64,000 nt of DNA from Paenibacillus sp. SYP-B3998 (GTDB lineage: Bacteria > Bacillota > Bacilli > Paenibacillales > NBRC-103111). The stretch spans positions 620,001 through 684,000 of the forward strand of contig NZ_JAAIKC010000001.1 of the NCBI RefSeq assembly GCF_010820665.1, given 5' to 3'. Positions 16,390-25,161 of this stretch are shown here, one piece after another; the stretch's first letter is position 1; each line of letters opens with the position of its first letter. Both the position numbers and the translations under genes were made by a program. Below the pieces are notes generated by a model. That model was not told where the DNA came from and made no database searches. It worked only from the letters and a program-made list of their open reading frames with translations.

Positions 16390-18081
16390 ATGCTCTTTCG
16401 ATTAAATGAGGTGCCATTCAGCGCGTATGGCTCGTTTATGGCCATAACGGAGATAGTTCCAAGTGATCAAATTCAAGGCATTTACATCAAAAGCGTTCGT
16501 GGCGGAGATGAGAAGGCTGGCCTTATTTTTCGCATAGAGGCAACCTGTGAAGATAAGATCGTTCCGTACACTTACCAGGTTTCGGCGACGCTTTTGCAAA
16601 TGAATTCGGACAAAGGTTACCTTGCGATTTCATTCCAAGAACCGGATGTCATTCGGATCAACGGGGAGGGTATCGGAGTAAGACTCGTTGTTGTAAACGA
16701 CACCTACGATTACGCGGTTCCGATGGGCGATATCATCGAGCTGAACAGCTACTCGAAGGAGAGGCGGTATGCGCTGCATGCATGCCAAGGCAACATGCAG
16801 ATGGAGGCTCCTTGGGAAGGCTCGAGATGCCGCAGCATTGCCTTCGACCTTAGCCCAAGCTTAGACGAGGGGCAGATTGATTTGCTTATTCATGAATATG
16901 CGGTTGTCCCAAGAGCGGGCTTTAAAGACAGCGCTTCCATCGGAACGAAGGAGCATTTTGAATCATTTTTAGCGCATACGCGAGGCTGCTCTTCGCAATT
17001 TGAGACAGCTAGAGAGCTTGCTGCTTATATCACTTGGTCATGTGTTGTCGAGCCAGAAGGCTATTTGCCTCGGAGAGCGATGTACATGTCCAAAAATTGG
17101 ATGACGAATATATGGAGTTGGGATCATTGCTTCAACGCGATGGCGCTCATCGAGGGCGAACCGCAGCTCGCTTGGGACCAGTTCATGATTTTCTTTGATC
17201 GACAGGATGAATCGGGCATGCTGGCGGATTTAATGAATGACAAATATGCCCTGTGGAATGGCTGTAAGCCACCGATTCACGGCTGGACGCTCGCTTGGAT
17301 GATGCGGCGAACGGATTACGTTACCGTGGAGAGAATGAAAGAGATTTATGAACCCATGGTTCGCTGGACCAACTTCTGGTTCGAGCATCGGGATACCCAG
17401 AAGAGCGGCATTCCTGCCTATAACCATGGCAATGACAGCGGCTGGGACAACAGCACTATTTTCCATTTGGGAGTGCCGCTGCAATCACCAGACTTATGCG
17501 CTTTTCTTGTGCTTCAGATGGACGTTCTCGGAGAAATCGCACTGCAGCTAGGCTTAATCGGTGAAGCCGAGAGCTGGAGACAGCGCTCGGAGGAGCTTTT
17601 GCAAGCTACTCTCGCGCATTTTTGGAATGGCGAAGCCTTCCTAGCCAAGCTGACTGAAAGCAATCAAGCGCATGTAGGCGACAGCCTGCAATTATTTCTA
17701 CCCGTTGTTCTGGGACATAGGCTGCCAGAAGCAGTCAGAGAAAGGCTTGTTGAAGGGTTGAAGCAATCGGGACGTTTTCTGACCGAGCATGGCTTTGCTA
17801 CAGAAAGCGTACGCAGTGAATTTTATCAAGCAGACGGCTATTGGAGAGGACCGATTTGGGCACCATCTACCCTGCTGATATACGAAGGACTGAAAGCTTG
17901 CGGAGAGCTTGATTTTGCGATGGATATCGCGGAGAGATTCTGCAAGATGGCCGCGCAGAGCGGCATGGCGGAAAACTATGACGCTATAACGGGAGAAGGA
18001 CTACGGGATCGCGCGTTTACTTGGACCTCTAGCGTTTTTCTAATTTTGGCGAATGAGCTTTATCGACATGAGAATAAATAA
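16390..18081 (+). CDS. Cytoplasmic (alpha/alpha)6-barrel glycosidase (MGH1/GH37/GH63-like)
   Basis: 563 residues, no signal peptide. The first ~190 are a beta-rich domain; the rest is an (alpha/alpha)6 toroid. Motifs shared with trehalase and GH63 glucosidases are WSWDHCFNAMAL, GNDSGWDNST (Asp353 the likely catalytic acid) and YWRGPIWAPSTLLIYEGL with a following Glu as base. The substrate is not readable from sequence; a sugar or oligosaccharide with alpha-linkages is the usual target. It opens a same-strand run with an SDR and the GcvP-like pair (35-base gap to the SDR), so it probably feeds that pathway. GAAAAGGTG precedes the ATG. Confidence 0.75.
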   Translation: MLFRLNEVPFSAYGSFMAITEIVPSDQIQGIYIKSVRGGDEKAGLIFRIEATCEDKIVPYTYQVSATLLQMNSDKGYLAISFQEPDVIRINGEGIGVRLVVVNDTYDYAVPMGDIIELNSYSKERRYALHACQGNMQMEAPWEGSRCRSIAFDLSPSLDEGQIDLLIHEYAVVPRAGFKDSASIGTKEHFESFLAHTRGCSSQFETARELAAYITWSCVVEPEGYLPRRAMYMSKNWMTNIWSWDHCFNAMALIEGEPQLAWDQFMIFFDRQDESGMLADLMNDKYALWNGCKPPIHGWTLAWMMRRTDYVTVERMKEIYEPMVRWTNFWFEHRDTQKSGIPAYNHGNDSGWDNSTIFHLGVPLQSPDLCAFLVLQMDVLGEIALQLGLIGEAESWRQRSEELLQATLAHFWNGEAFLAKLTESNQAHVGDSLQLFLPVVLGHRLPEAVRERLVEGLKQSGRFLTEHGFATESVRSEFYQADGYWRGPIWAPSTLLIYEGLKACGELDFAMDIAERFCKMAAQSGMAENYDAITGEGLRDRAFTWTSSVFLILANELYRHENK

Positions 18082-18116
18082 AACTAGGTGAACATCATGA
18101 AGGAGGCAAAGAAACG

Positions 18117-18893
18117 ATGAACAGCAGTTTGTTAAATATGGCTGGGAAAGTCGCCGTCATTTCCGGCGGCGCATCAGGAATTGGTTACGCTTCCGCAGCA
18201 ATACTAGCGGAGCAGGGCGCTCACGTTGTCATCTTGGATATTAATGAGCAGCAGGGTGGTGAATCCGCTTCCCGCTTGACACAACGGGGTCTGAAAGCCT
18301 CATTCACACGTTGTGATATTACATCGGCGCAAGATTGTAAGCAGGCGATCGATCAGACAGCGGCAGCGCTAGGACGAATCGATATCTTAATGAACAACGC
18401 TGGCATCATCCGCCGCAAAACGGTTGTAGAGCTTGAAGAGAATGAGTGGGATGCGGTCATCGACATTACGTTAAAAGGCGCCTATCTGCTGTCCAAATTT
18501 ACCATTCCGGTCATGGCGCAATCCGGCGGCGGCAGTATTATTAACACCGGATCGGGCTGGGGCTTGAAAGGCGGAGACAAAGCCGCTGCATACTGCGCGG
18601 CGAAAGCGGGCATCGTCAATTTGACGCGTGCCATGGCGATCGATCACGGTTCTGAACATATTCGCGTTAACTGCGTTTGTCCAGGCGACACGGATACTCC
18701 GCTGCTTCGTGACGAGGCCAAGCAGCTGAACCTAGAGGAAAAAAGCTTTCTTAAGTCCTCGGCTGTTGGAAGACCTTTGGAACGAATTGGGACACCGCAA
18801 GACATTGCCAAATCGGTCTTGTTTTTGGCTAGCGACATGTCTTCTTGGGTTACAGGGTCCGTGTTAGTGGTGGATGGTGGCGGTTTAGCTTGA
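18117..18893 (+). CDS. SDR family NAD(P)-dependent oxidoreductase
   Basis: 258-residue classical short-chain dehydrogenase: SGGASGIG cofactor loop (residues 16-23), Asp41 in VILDI favouring NAD over NADP, NNAG at 93-96, and the triad Ser146-Tyr159-Lys163 (YCAAK). The C-terminus WVTGSVLVVDGG is typical of FabG/gluconate-5-dehydrogenase-like members. It most likely oxidises or reduces a hydroxyl of the sugar or acid handled by this locus; the precise substrate is open. AAGGAGG precedes the ATG and the gene lies between the glycosidase and GcvP-like genes. Confidence 0.85.
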   Translation: MNSSLLNMAGKVAVISGGASGIGYASAAILAEQGAHVVILDINEQQGGESASRLTQRGLKASFTRCDITSAQDCKQAIDQTAAALGRIDILMNNAGIIRRKTVVELEENEWDAVIDITLKGAYLLSKFTIPVMAQSGGGSIINTGSGWGLKGGDKAAAYCAAKAGIVNLTRAMAIDHGSEHIRVNCVCPGDTDTPLLRDEAKQLNLEEKSFLKSSAVGRPLERIGTPQDIAKSVLFLASDMSSWVTGSVLVVDGGGLA

Positions 18894-18956
18894 TCGCGTA
18901 ATGGATGTAAAACAATGTATGACAAATTGACATGACGAGAGGTCCAGGAGGAGAAC

Positions 18957-20360
18957 ATGAGACAAAATCCGCGTATCCATCCCTATATTCCGAATACAGT
19001 ACCCGAGGTCAAGCAGGTGATGCTGCAAGAAATTGGCGTAAGCAGCATCGAGGAGCTGTATCGAGGCATCCCGGAAAGCTTGAGATTCAGAGATCAATTA
19101 CAGCTGCAGCCAGCCCTGACGGAGTATGAGTTGCAGCGCCATATTGAGAAGCTGCTGAGCAAAAATACGTCGGCAAAGGCCAACTTGAATTTCCTAGGTG
19201 CGGGATGCTGGCAGCATTTTATCCCCGCTGTCTGCGACGAGATCAGCCAACGCTCTGAGTTCGTCACGGCCTATGCCGGAGAACCCTATGAAGATCACGG
19301 TCGCTTTCAGACCCTGTTCGAGTACCAAAGTCTCCTTGCGGAATTGGTCGATATGGATGTTGTCAATGTGCCAACCTTTGATTGGGCGCAAGCCGCGGCT
19401 ACCGCGCTGCGGATGGCGGTAAGGATAACAGGGAAGCAGGAAGTGCTGCTCCCGGCTATCCTGCACCCAGATCGCAGAATGATCATCGAAAATTACTTAT
19501 CCCCAGAGATAACTTGTGTATATATCGATGCCATTTCCGACACAGATTCCAAGGGGGGTACGCTTGATCTTAACGATCTACAGAATAAGCTTACTGATCA
19601 CGTTGCTGCGATCTACATCGAAAATCCGTCCTATATCGGTATTGTGGAGCATCAAGGGCAACAAATTGCCGATCTTGCGCATGCGGCTGGTTCTTTGTTC
19701 ATCGTGGGCATCGATCCGATTTCACTCGGTGTACTGAAGCCGCCGAGTCAATACGGCGCTGATCTCGTATGCGGCGATCTTCAGCCGCTCGGTATTCATA
19801 TGCAGTATGGCGGCGGGCAATCGGGTTTCATTGCGAGCCGCGATGAGGAGAAGTTCGTCATGGAATATCCTTCACGTTTATTCGGTATTGTGCCGACGAT
19901 TGTTGAAGGCGAGTACGGCTTCGGCGATGTGGCCTACGAGCGGACTTCGTTTGCCAAACGGGAAAAGGGTAAAGAATCGGTGGGCACTCAAACCGCGTTA
20001 TGGGGAATCACTGCTGGCGTTTACTTGGCTTTGATGGGGCCGCTCGGTATGCAGGAGGTTGGACAAACGATCATCCAGCACGCTCAGTATGCCGCTTTGC
20101 GTCTGAGCCAAATAAAAGGCGTGAGCCTGCGCTTCACTACTCCTTTCTTCAAAGAATTCGTCGTTGATTTCAATGAATCGGGAAAAACGGTTGAAGCGAT
20201 TCATCGTGATTTGCTTGCTTGCGGTATTTTTGGTGGCAAGGACCTCTCCCAGGAGTATCCAGAGTGGGGGCAATGCGCACTGTATTGCGTGACAGAAATC
20301 CACACCAAAGAGGATTTAGAGCAGTTAGCTGCTGCCGTCAAACAAATCGTAGAAGGATAA
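18957..20360 (+). CDS. Glycine dehydrogenase (decarboxylating) subunit 1-like protein, diverged GcvPA paralogue
   Basis: 467 residues, close to GcvPA length. The N-terminus RIHPYIPNTVPEVKQVMLQEIGVSSIEELYRGIPESLRF matches GcvPA closely, as does NFLGAGCWQHFIPAVCDEISQRSEFVTAYAGEPYEDHGRFQTLFEYQSLLAELVDMDVVN. The normally conserved part after this, which in true GcvPA reads around DGGTALAEA, is here FDWAQAAATALRMA. GcvPA and GcvPB together make the PLP-dependent decarboxylase of the glycine cleavage system. No gcvT or gcvH gene lies nearby, and the setting is sugar use, so a changed substrate or reaction is likely (inference). AGGAGGAGAAC precedes the ATG. Confidence 0.75.
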   Translation: MRQNPRIHPYIPNTVPEVKQVMLQEIGVSSIEELYRGIPESLRFRDQLQLQPALTEYELQRHIEKLLSKNTSAKANLNFLGAGCWQHFIPAVCDEISQRSEFVTAYAGEPYEDHGRFQTLFEYQSLLAELVDMDVVNVPTFDWAQAAATALRMAVRITGKQEVLLPAILHPDRRMIIENYLSPEITCVYIDAISDTDSKGGTLDLNDLQNKLTDHVAAIYIENPSYIGIVEHQGQQIADLAHAAGSLFIVGIDPISLGVLKPPSQYGADLVCGDLQPLGIHMQYGGGQSGFIASRDEEKFVMEYPSRLFGIVPTIVEGEYGFGDVAYERTSFAKREKGKESVGTQTALWGITAGVYLALMGPLGMQEVGQTIIQHAQYAALRLSQIKGVSLRFTTPFFKEFVVDFNESGKTVEAIHRDLLACGIFGGKDLSQEYPEWGQCALYCVTEIHTKEDLEQLAAAVKQIVEG

Positions 20361-20384
20361 CCAAAGAAGGGGAGGGAGATCGCT

Positions 20385-21935
20385 ATGAAACGGATTCAAA
20401 GAGACACAATGAGAAAATTTCATCAGGCCAAATGGGATGAGCCCATTATTTTTGAGTTACATCGTGCTGGGGAACGCGGGGTGTCAGTACCGCTGGCAGA
20501 CGCTTCGATCAAAGCCGAAATAGGCGATGGGATATCTGCGCTGCCACCAGAGATGATTCGTGAGGCGGCTCCGGCGCTTCCGGAAATCGGTCAAGCGAAG
20601 GTATTGCGACACTATCTCAGACTTTCACAAGAAACGCTGGGCTCAGATTTCAATGTTGAGATCGGTCAGGGAACCTGCACGATGAAATACATTCCGCGCG
20701 TGAATGAAATGTTGATTAGAAACGTGAACATGATGGGTCTGCACCCTTTGCAGGACGAAACGACCGTTCAAGGGATCCTTGAGATCTACTATTCGCTTGA
20801 CCTTGCGATGCGCGAGATATCGGGCTTGGATCAATTTACGTTCCAGCCAAGCAGCGGCACGCAAGCACTGTTCGCTATGGCGTCAATCTGTCAGGCTTAC
20901 CATGAGCATAAAGGTGAGGCGCAGCAGCGCAATGAGATCATTACGACGATCTTCTCCCATCCTTCGCAGGCGGCAACAGCGGCAGTAAAAGGGTATAAAA
21001 TCATTACGCTTTATCCAGATGCTGACGGCATGCCTGACATGGAGGCATTAAAACAAGTGGTATCCGAGCGAACAGCTGGGTTTGTGGTAGCCAACCCGGA
21101 GGATACGGGCATTTTTAACCCGAGAATCAAAGAATTCACGGATTTGGTGCATGAACACGGCGGTATTTGCTATTACGACCAAGCGAATGCCAATGGTTTG
21201 CTTGGGATCGCTCGCGCCAAAGAAGCGGGCTTCGACATGTGTTTCTTTAATTTGCACAAAACATTTGCAGCTCCGCATATGTGCGGAGGCCCTGCTACGG
21301 GCGCTCTGGGCGTTGTGAAAGAGCTGATTCCTTTTCTCCCTGGACCCCTTGTGGAGTTCGACGGTCAGACGTACCGTTTCAATCACCAGCTTGCGCATAG
21401 CATCGGTAAAGTCAGAATGTTCCACGGGGTTGCACAAACCGTGCTGCGCTCTTATGCATGGATTCGCGCGTTAGGCGCCGATGGGCTGCTCGATGTCGCG
21501 CAGACGGCCGTGCTGAATAATAACTATTTATACAGCAAAATTTTGAAAATCAAAGGGGCAAGCGCTCCGTATGTTCAAGGCGGAAGATTGGAGCAAGTGC
21601 GGTATAGCTGGGAGCAGCTTACGAAGGATACGGGCATTACAACCGAGGATGTTCAGCGGAGAATGTGCGACTTCGGCTTGCATTACTGGACCAGTCATCA
21701 TCCGTATGTCGTGCCTCAGCCATTTACGCTCGAGCCAACGGAATCTTATTCGAAGGATGATCTGGATGAATATGTCCAGGCGCTGGAGAGGATTTCATGG
21801 GAAGCTTACAATGACCAGCAAGCGATCTTGGACGCTCCGCAGTTCAGCACGGTCCACCGCATCGAAGAGTCAAGCCTTGATGAGCCGGAAGACTGGTGCA
21901 TCACCTGGCGTTCTTATCTTAAAAAAGCAAAATAG
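20385..21935 (+). CDS. Glycine dehydrogenase (decarboxylating) subunit 2-like protein, diverged GcvPB paralogue
   Basis: 516 residues with the PLP Lys292 in FFNLHKTFAAPHMCGGP, where canonical GcvPB has HKTFxxPHGGGGPGxG. CTMKYIPRVNEM aligns with the CTMKYNPKINE signature. The usual active-site block SAHGTNPASATVAGF is here FSHPSQAATAAVKGY (190-204): the His stays but Gly-Thr-Asn-Pro is lost. These substitutions in the substrate pocket argue that glycine is not the natural substrate. It starts 24 bases after its partner, behind GGGGAGGGAG, and the pair must function together. The lysine and overall fold indicate a PLP-dependent decarboxylation, aldol or transfer reaction. Confidence 0.75.
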   Translation: MKRIQRDTMRKFHQAKWDEPIIFELHRAGERGVSVPLADASIKAEIGDGISALPPEMIREAAPALPEIGQAKVLRHYLRLSQETLGSDFNVEIGQGTCTMKYIPRVNEMLIRNVNMMGLHPLQDETTVQGILEIYYSLDLAMREISGLDQFTFQPSSGTQALFAMASICQAYHEHKGEAQQRNEIITTIFSHPSQAATAAVKGYKIITLYPDADGMPDMEALKQVVSERTAGFVVANPEDTGIFNPRIKEFTDLVHEHGGICYYDQANANGLLGIARAKEAGFDMCFFNLHKTFAAPHMCGGPATGALGVVKELIPFLPGPLVEFDGQTYRFNHQLAHSIGKVRMFHGVAQTVLRSYAWIRALGADGLLDVAQTAVLNNNYLYSKILKIKGASAPYVQGGRLEQVRYSWEQLTKDTGITTEDVQRRMCDFGLHYWTSHHPYVVPQPFTLEPTESYSKDDLDEYVQALERISWEAYNDQQAILDAPQFSTVHRIEESSLDEPEDWCITWRSYLKKAK

Positions 21936-21949
21936 TGCATAGGGAAGTG

Positions 21950-21980
21950 CCGGGGATATGAGTTCCCCGGTTTATTTTGT
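21950..21980 (+). terminator. Terminator closing the glycosidase-SDR-GcvP-like operon
   Basis: CCGGGGA and TCCCCGG form a 7-bp GC-rich stem with a 7-base loop, followed by TTTATTTTG. Confidence 0.7.
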
Positions 21981-21999
21981 TACCGTATACCCCAGTCCC

Positions 22000-22024
22000 T
22001 TTCTGTGAAATGATCTGCTATAAT
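22000..22024 (+). promoter_or_regulatory. Candidate extended -10 promoter of the yesM-like gene
   Basis: TGCTATAAT (22016-22024) is a perfect extended -10; no good -35 lies upstream. It is 36 bases before the kinase ATG. Confidence 0.5.
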
Positions 22025-22059
22025 GGCGATATATGTCGAAACGGGAGAGTTGATTTTGA

Positions 22060-23808
22060 ATGCGTTTACATCCTCGTCAGTTGTTGAAAGTTGCTCAGCA
22101 AAGCTTGCAAACCAAACTCACGCTATTTATTATGCTGGTTGCAACGATACCCTTGCTGATGTTTGGATTTTTCTCCTATTTGAAATCGTCTCAGATGATT
22201 AACCAGCAATTTGGTTTGTATGGGAACAACTCAGTAGCGCTGCTGCAATCCCAGATTGATTCAGGCTTACGACAGATGAAATTTACGGCTACCGATATTT
22301 TAGCTTTCCTGCTAGACCCGAAGTTTACCATCTTGCACGAGGAAGTGCCGTCAACTTATAAAGGCTTTCAGGATGAGCAGCAGCTTGAACAGTTTCTGAA
22401 AGCACATAAAACCGTGGATACGAAAGGGATCTTCATCATAACTCAGTCGGGCTACTATTACGGTGAAAGTACAATAAATGCTCCAAAAATCATCGAGGAG
22501 GAGCTGTTTAATAAGGGAAGCTTATATCCCGACAGCTACTGGTTTGGTATTTATGAGCCTAAACATTATAAAGTGGGGATGACGAATCCCGAAGAAAAAG
22601 TGATTGGCCTCTTATTTCAAATCAAAAACCAGAACAGCTTTCTGGAGGGGAGCCATATCCTGATTGAAGTAAGCGCGGATAAACTGCTTGAACTATTCAA
22701 AGAATTTGAAGCTGACACCCATTCTCATATTAAGCTGACGGATAAACAAGGCCGACTCATTTATCAGACAGAAGCAGGCTTCAGCGGGAAGGCAACGGAT
22801 GTCGTGTGGGTCAAATCTTCCGAGGTGACGGACTGGAGCATCGAAGTTCGCATTCCTTATGGCGAGTTCTATAAGTCATCGGTTCTCATCCGCACGTTTA
22901 CCATGGTGGCTGCGGGATTTGCATTATTGCTCGCGTTGATTCTTTCGATTATTATATCCTCGCGCTTTATTCGGCGTATTAAGCGTCTCAAAGAGACGAT
23001 TCAGCTCGTCGGCATTGGCAGACTAGAGACGCGTGTAGAGGTTGATTCCGAGGATGAGCTCGGCAGGCTCGCATTCAGCTTTAATAATATGCTCTTTCAA
23101 TTGGAAACGCTGATCGGCGAGGTACGTCACGCCGAAGGGCTGAAGAAAGAAGCAGAGCTGCGCGCCCTGCATTTTCAAATTAATCCACATCTCTTGCTAA
23201 ATACGTTGGCCTCGATCCAATGGAAAGCCCGCTTGCAAGGGGCACAAGAGGTGAACAAGATGATCTATCATCTCACCAAGGTGCTTGATGGCAACTTGAA
23301 TTTCACCCGTGAAATTGTAACCCTGGATAAGGAATTAGATCTGATTGATCACTTTCTGAACATCCAACAGCTTAGATATGGACGTGTATTCTCCTATGAG
23401 ATCGCCAATAAAGGCATAGATTTAGAACGCGTATGCATTCCTCGGATGACGCTGCAGCCCTTGGTTGAAAATATTTTTTTCCATGGCTTTGAAGACGGGG
23501 AGGGCGCTATTAGGCTAAGCATCGGGGTGGATCAAGGCGATGCTGTTGTGACTTTGATCGATAACGGCAAAGGCATCAAGCCTGAGGTTCTTGCTCATAT
23601 GCTCAATGCGAACGAGCATCAACAATCGTTGAAGCGAATTGGAATGTTCAATGTTGACCAGCGCATTCAATTGCATTTCGGCTATAAGTACGGTCTACGT
23701 GTCCAATCGGAGCTAGGCAAAGGAACGTCCATTACAATCCGTTTACCTTATGGAGAAGAGGGGGATGCACATGGTTTCGGAGGCACTTATCGGGGTCATG
23801 ATCGTTGA
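22060..23808 (+). CDS. YesM-type sensor histidine kinase
   Basis: 582 residues. Two membrane segments (about 20-40 and 277-300) flank a ~230-residue extracellular dCache-like sensor; a HAMP linker follows (RRIKRLKETIQLVGIGRLETRVEVDSEDELGRLAFSFNNM). His377 lies in ALHFQINPHLLLNTLASIQWKARLQG, the His_kinase box of the YesM/LytS group (usual QINPHFLYNTL), and HATPase motifs are TLQPLVENIFFHGF and VVTLIDNGKGI. It likely senses a sugar-derived ligand at the cell surface and phosphorylates the next gene's product. The two genes overlap by a few dozen bases, so they are translationally coupled. Confidence 0.9.
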   Translation: MRLHPRQLLKVAQQSLQTKLTLFIMLVATIPLLMFGFFSYLKSSQMINQQFGLYGNNSVALLQSQIDSGLRQMKFTATDILAFLLDPKFTILHEEVPSTYKGFQDEQQLEQFLKAHKTVDTKGIFIITQSGYYYGESTINAPKIIEEELFNKGSLYPDSYWFGIYEPKHYKVGMTNPEEKVIGLLFQIKNQNSFLEGSHILIEVSADKLLELFKEFEADTHSHIKLTDKQGRLIYQTEAGFSGKATDVVWVKSSEVTDWSIEVRIPYGEFYKSSVLIRTFTMVAAGFALLLALILSIIISSRFIRRIKRLKETIQLVGIGRLETRVEVDSEDELGRLAFSFNNMLFQLETLIGEVRHAEGLKKEAELRALHFQINPHLLLNTLASIQWKARLQGAQEVNKMIYHLTKVLDGNLNFTREIVTLDKELDLIDHFLNIQQLRYGRVFSYEIANKGIDLERVCIPRMTLQPLVENIFFHGFEDGEGAIRLSIGVDQGDAVVTLIDNGKGIKPEVLAHMLNANEHQQSLKRIGMFNVDQRIQLHFGYKYGLRVQSELGKGTSITIRLPYGEEGDAHGFGGTYRGHDR

Positions 23809-24904
23809 TGACGAAGCGATTATTCGCAAAGGGTTAAAGGCGACTATTCCATGGGAAAAATACGGTATGAAAGTGGTCGCTGACGCGCCGACGGGCACGA
23901 AAGCTTGGGATGCCTTTATGGTCGAACGGCCGGAAGTGGTCATTACGGATATTGTGATGCCAGAAATGAACGGCATCGAGCTTGCCAAGCTAATTAAAGA
24001 AAATGAGCCGCAGACCAAAGTGCTGCTGCTCAGCTGCCACAGCGATTTCGGTTATGTGCAGCAGGGAATAAAGCTGGGCGCTTCCGGCTATTTATTGAAA
24101 ACGTCGTATAACGATGATGAATTAGAAGAGTTTCTTGAGCAATTTCAGCATGAGATTGATACGCATAAGCGGTTGCGCAAGAAAGAGGGGCAGAAACAGT
24201 TTCTAGACTGGTTGTATGGCATCGATCTTCATTTGACAGAAACGCTGCCATCTGCAAAGGAATGGCAATGGGTGCTTGAGCCCAGCTTGATTTATTTAGC
24301 AGCCAACGCTACCGGAGAAGCTGCGCTTAGCCTGAAAGTCATTGCCGATCAATGGATGTTTGAAGTAATTAAATTTGCTGAAGATCGTTTCTTTCTGCTG
24401 GGTCCCGCAGCTTCCTGCAAGGAATTCGATAAACAGCTGATTGATTTGAAAAGTAGGTATCCGCAGCTGCGCTGGATCAAGGAAGGGCCTGTTGCGGGCA
24501 TCGAGCGCTGGATGGAAGCTGTTAAGCGTGTTTATCGCCAGACGGAGACGGAACATACGTACAACGTCAATCCCGAGGCGTGGCCGGAGCCGATTGCCTT
24601 GGCTGTGAAGATGATCGTACAGCGGGTTGATGAGAAATTATCAGTTTCTGATGTGGCGCGTGAGGTAGGTCTTAGCAGAAGCCATTTGAGCAGCTTGTTC
24701 AAGAAGACGCTTGGTGAAGGGTTCGTCGCGTATACGTATCGAACGAAGCTCAAAGCAGCGCAGCAATTGCTAACAACAACGGATACGACGGTTCAGGACA
24801 TTGCTGATAAATTAGGCATGATCGATGCCAAATATTTCAGTAAATGGTTCAAACGATGTACAGGGAAAACACCCAGTGAGTTTAGACATGTGAATAAACA
24901 TTAG
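23771..24904 (+). CDS. YesN-type response regulator (receiver plus AraC-type DNA-binding domain)
   Basis: Start at the ATG that follows GAGGGGGATGCAC; two in-frame ATGs lie just upstream, at 23750 and 23765. Residues ~1-120 form the receiver (VMIVDDEAIIRKGLK, phospho-acceptor Asp60 in VVITDIVMPEMNG, Lys in YLLKTSY). The C-terminal ~100 residues are an AraC double HTH (SVSDVAREVGLSRSHLSSLFKKTLGEGFVAY...TVQDIADKLGMIDAKYFSKWFKRCTGKTPSEFR). Pairs of this kind activate carbohydrate ABC operons; the importer 250 bases downstream is the probable target. Confidence 0.9.
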   Translation: MVSEALIGVMIVDDEAIIRKGLKATIPWEKYGMKVVADAPTGTKAWDAFMVERPEVVITDIVMPEMNGIELAKLIKENEPQTKVLLLSCHSDFGYVQQGIKLGASGYLLKTSYNDDELEEFLEQFQHEIDTHKRLRKKEGQKQFLDWLYGIDLHLTETLPSAKEWQWVLEPSLIYLAANATGEAALSLKVIADQWMFEVIKFAEDRFFLLGPAASCKEFDKQLIDLKSRYPQLRWIKEGPVAGIERWMEAVKRVYRQTETEHTYNVNPEAWPEPIALAVKMIVQRVDEKLSVSDVAREVGLSRSHLSSLFKKTLGEGFVAYTYRTKLKAAQQLLTTTDTTVQDIADKLGMIDAKYFSKWFKRCTGKTPSEFRHVNKH

Positions 24905-25095
24905 TCAGCTGAGCAGCACAGGGGAGCGCAAAATCTTCAGTGATTTCGTGATTCTTTTGTGTTTTTTGTTATTTATGGCGCATCCTAGTTATCGAAACAG
25001 ACGATCAGCAACCAGAAGTCGAACAAATTTCCACCTGGGCGAGAATCCATGATGAAAAACAGACAACGTTCTTCCATATACCGTTCATTCCTCGG

Positions 25096-25124
25096 TTCAG
25101 GCAATGGACGTATCGTTTTATAAT
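25096..25124 (+). promoter_or_regulatory. Candidate promoter of the sugar ABC operon
   Basis: TATAAT (25119-25124) sits 17 bases after a weak -35 (TTCAGG, 25096-25101). A weak -35 fits an activator-dependent promoter under the YesN-type regulator. The ~190 bases before it show no other clear element. Confidence 0.45.
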
Positions 25125-25161
25125 GAAAGCGATTCACCAAATAGATGGAGGAGGGGTTCTC

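Noticed and set aside
18894..18956. Glycine riboswitch before the GcvP-like pair
   Set aside because: The gap is only 63 bases and has no tandem-aptamer structure, which also supports the pair not being a normal glycine cleavage operon.
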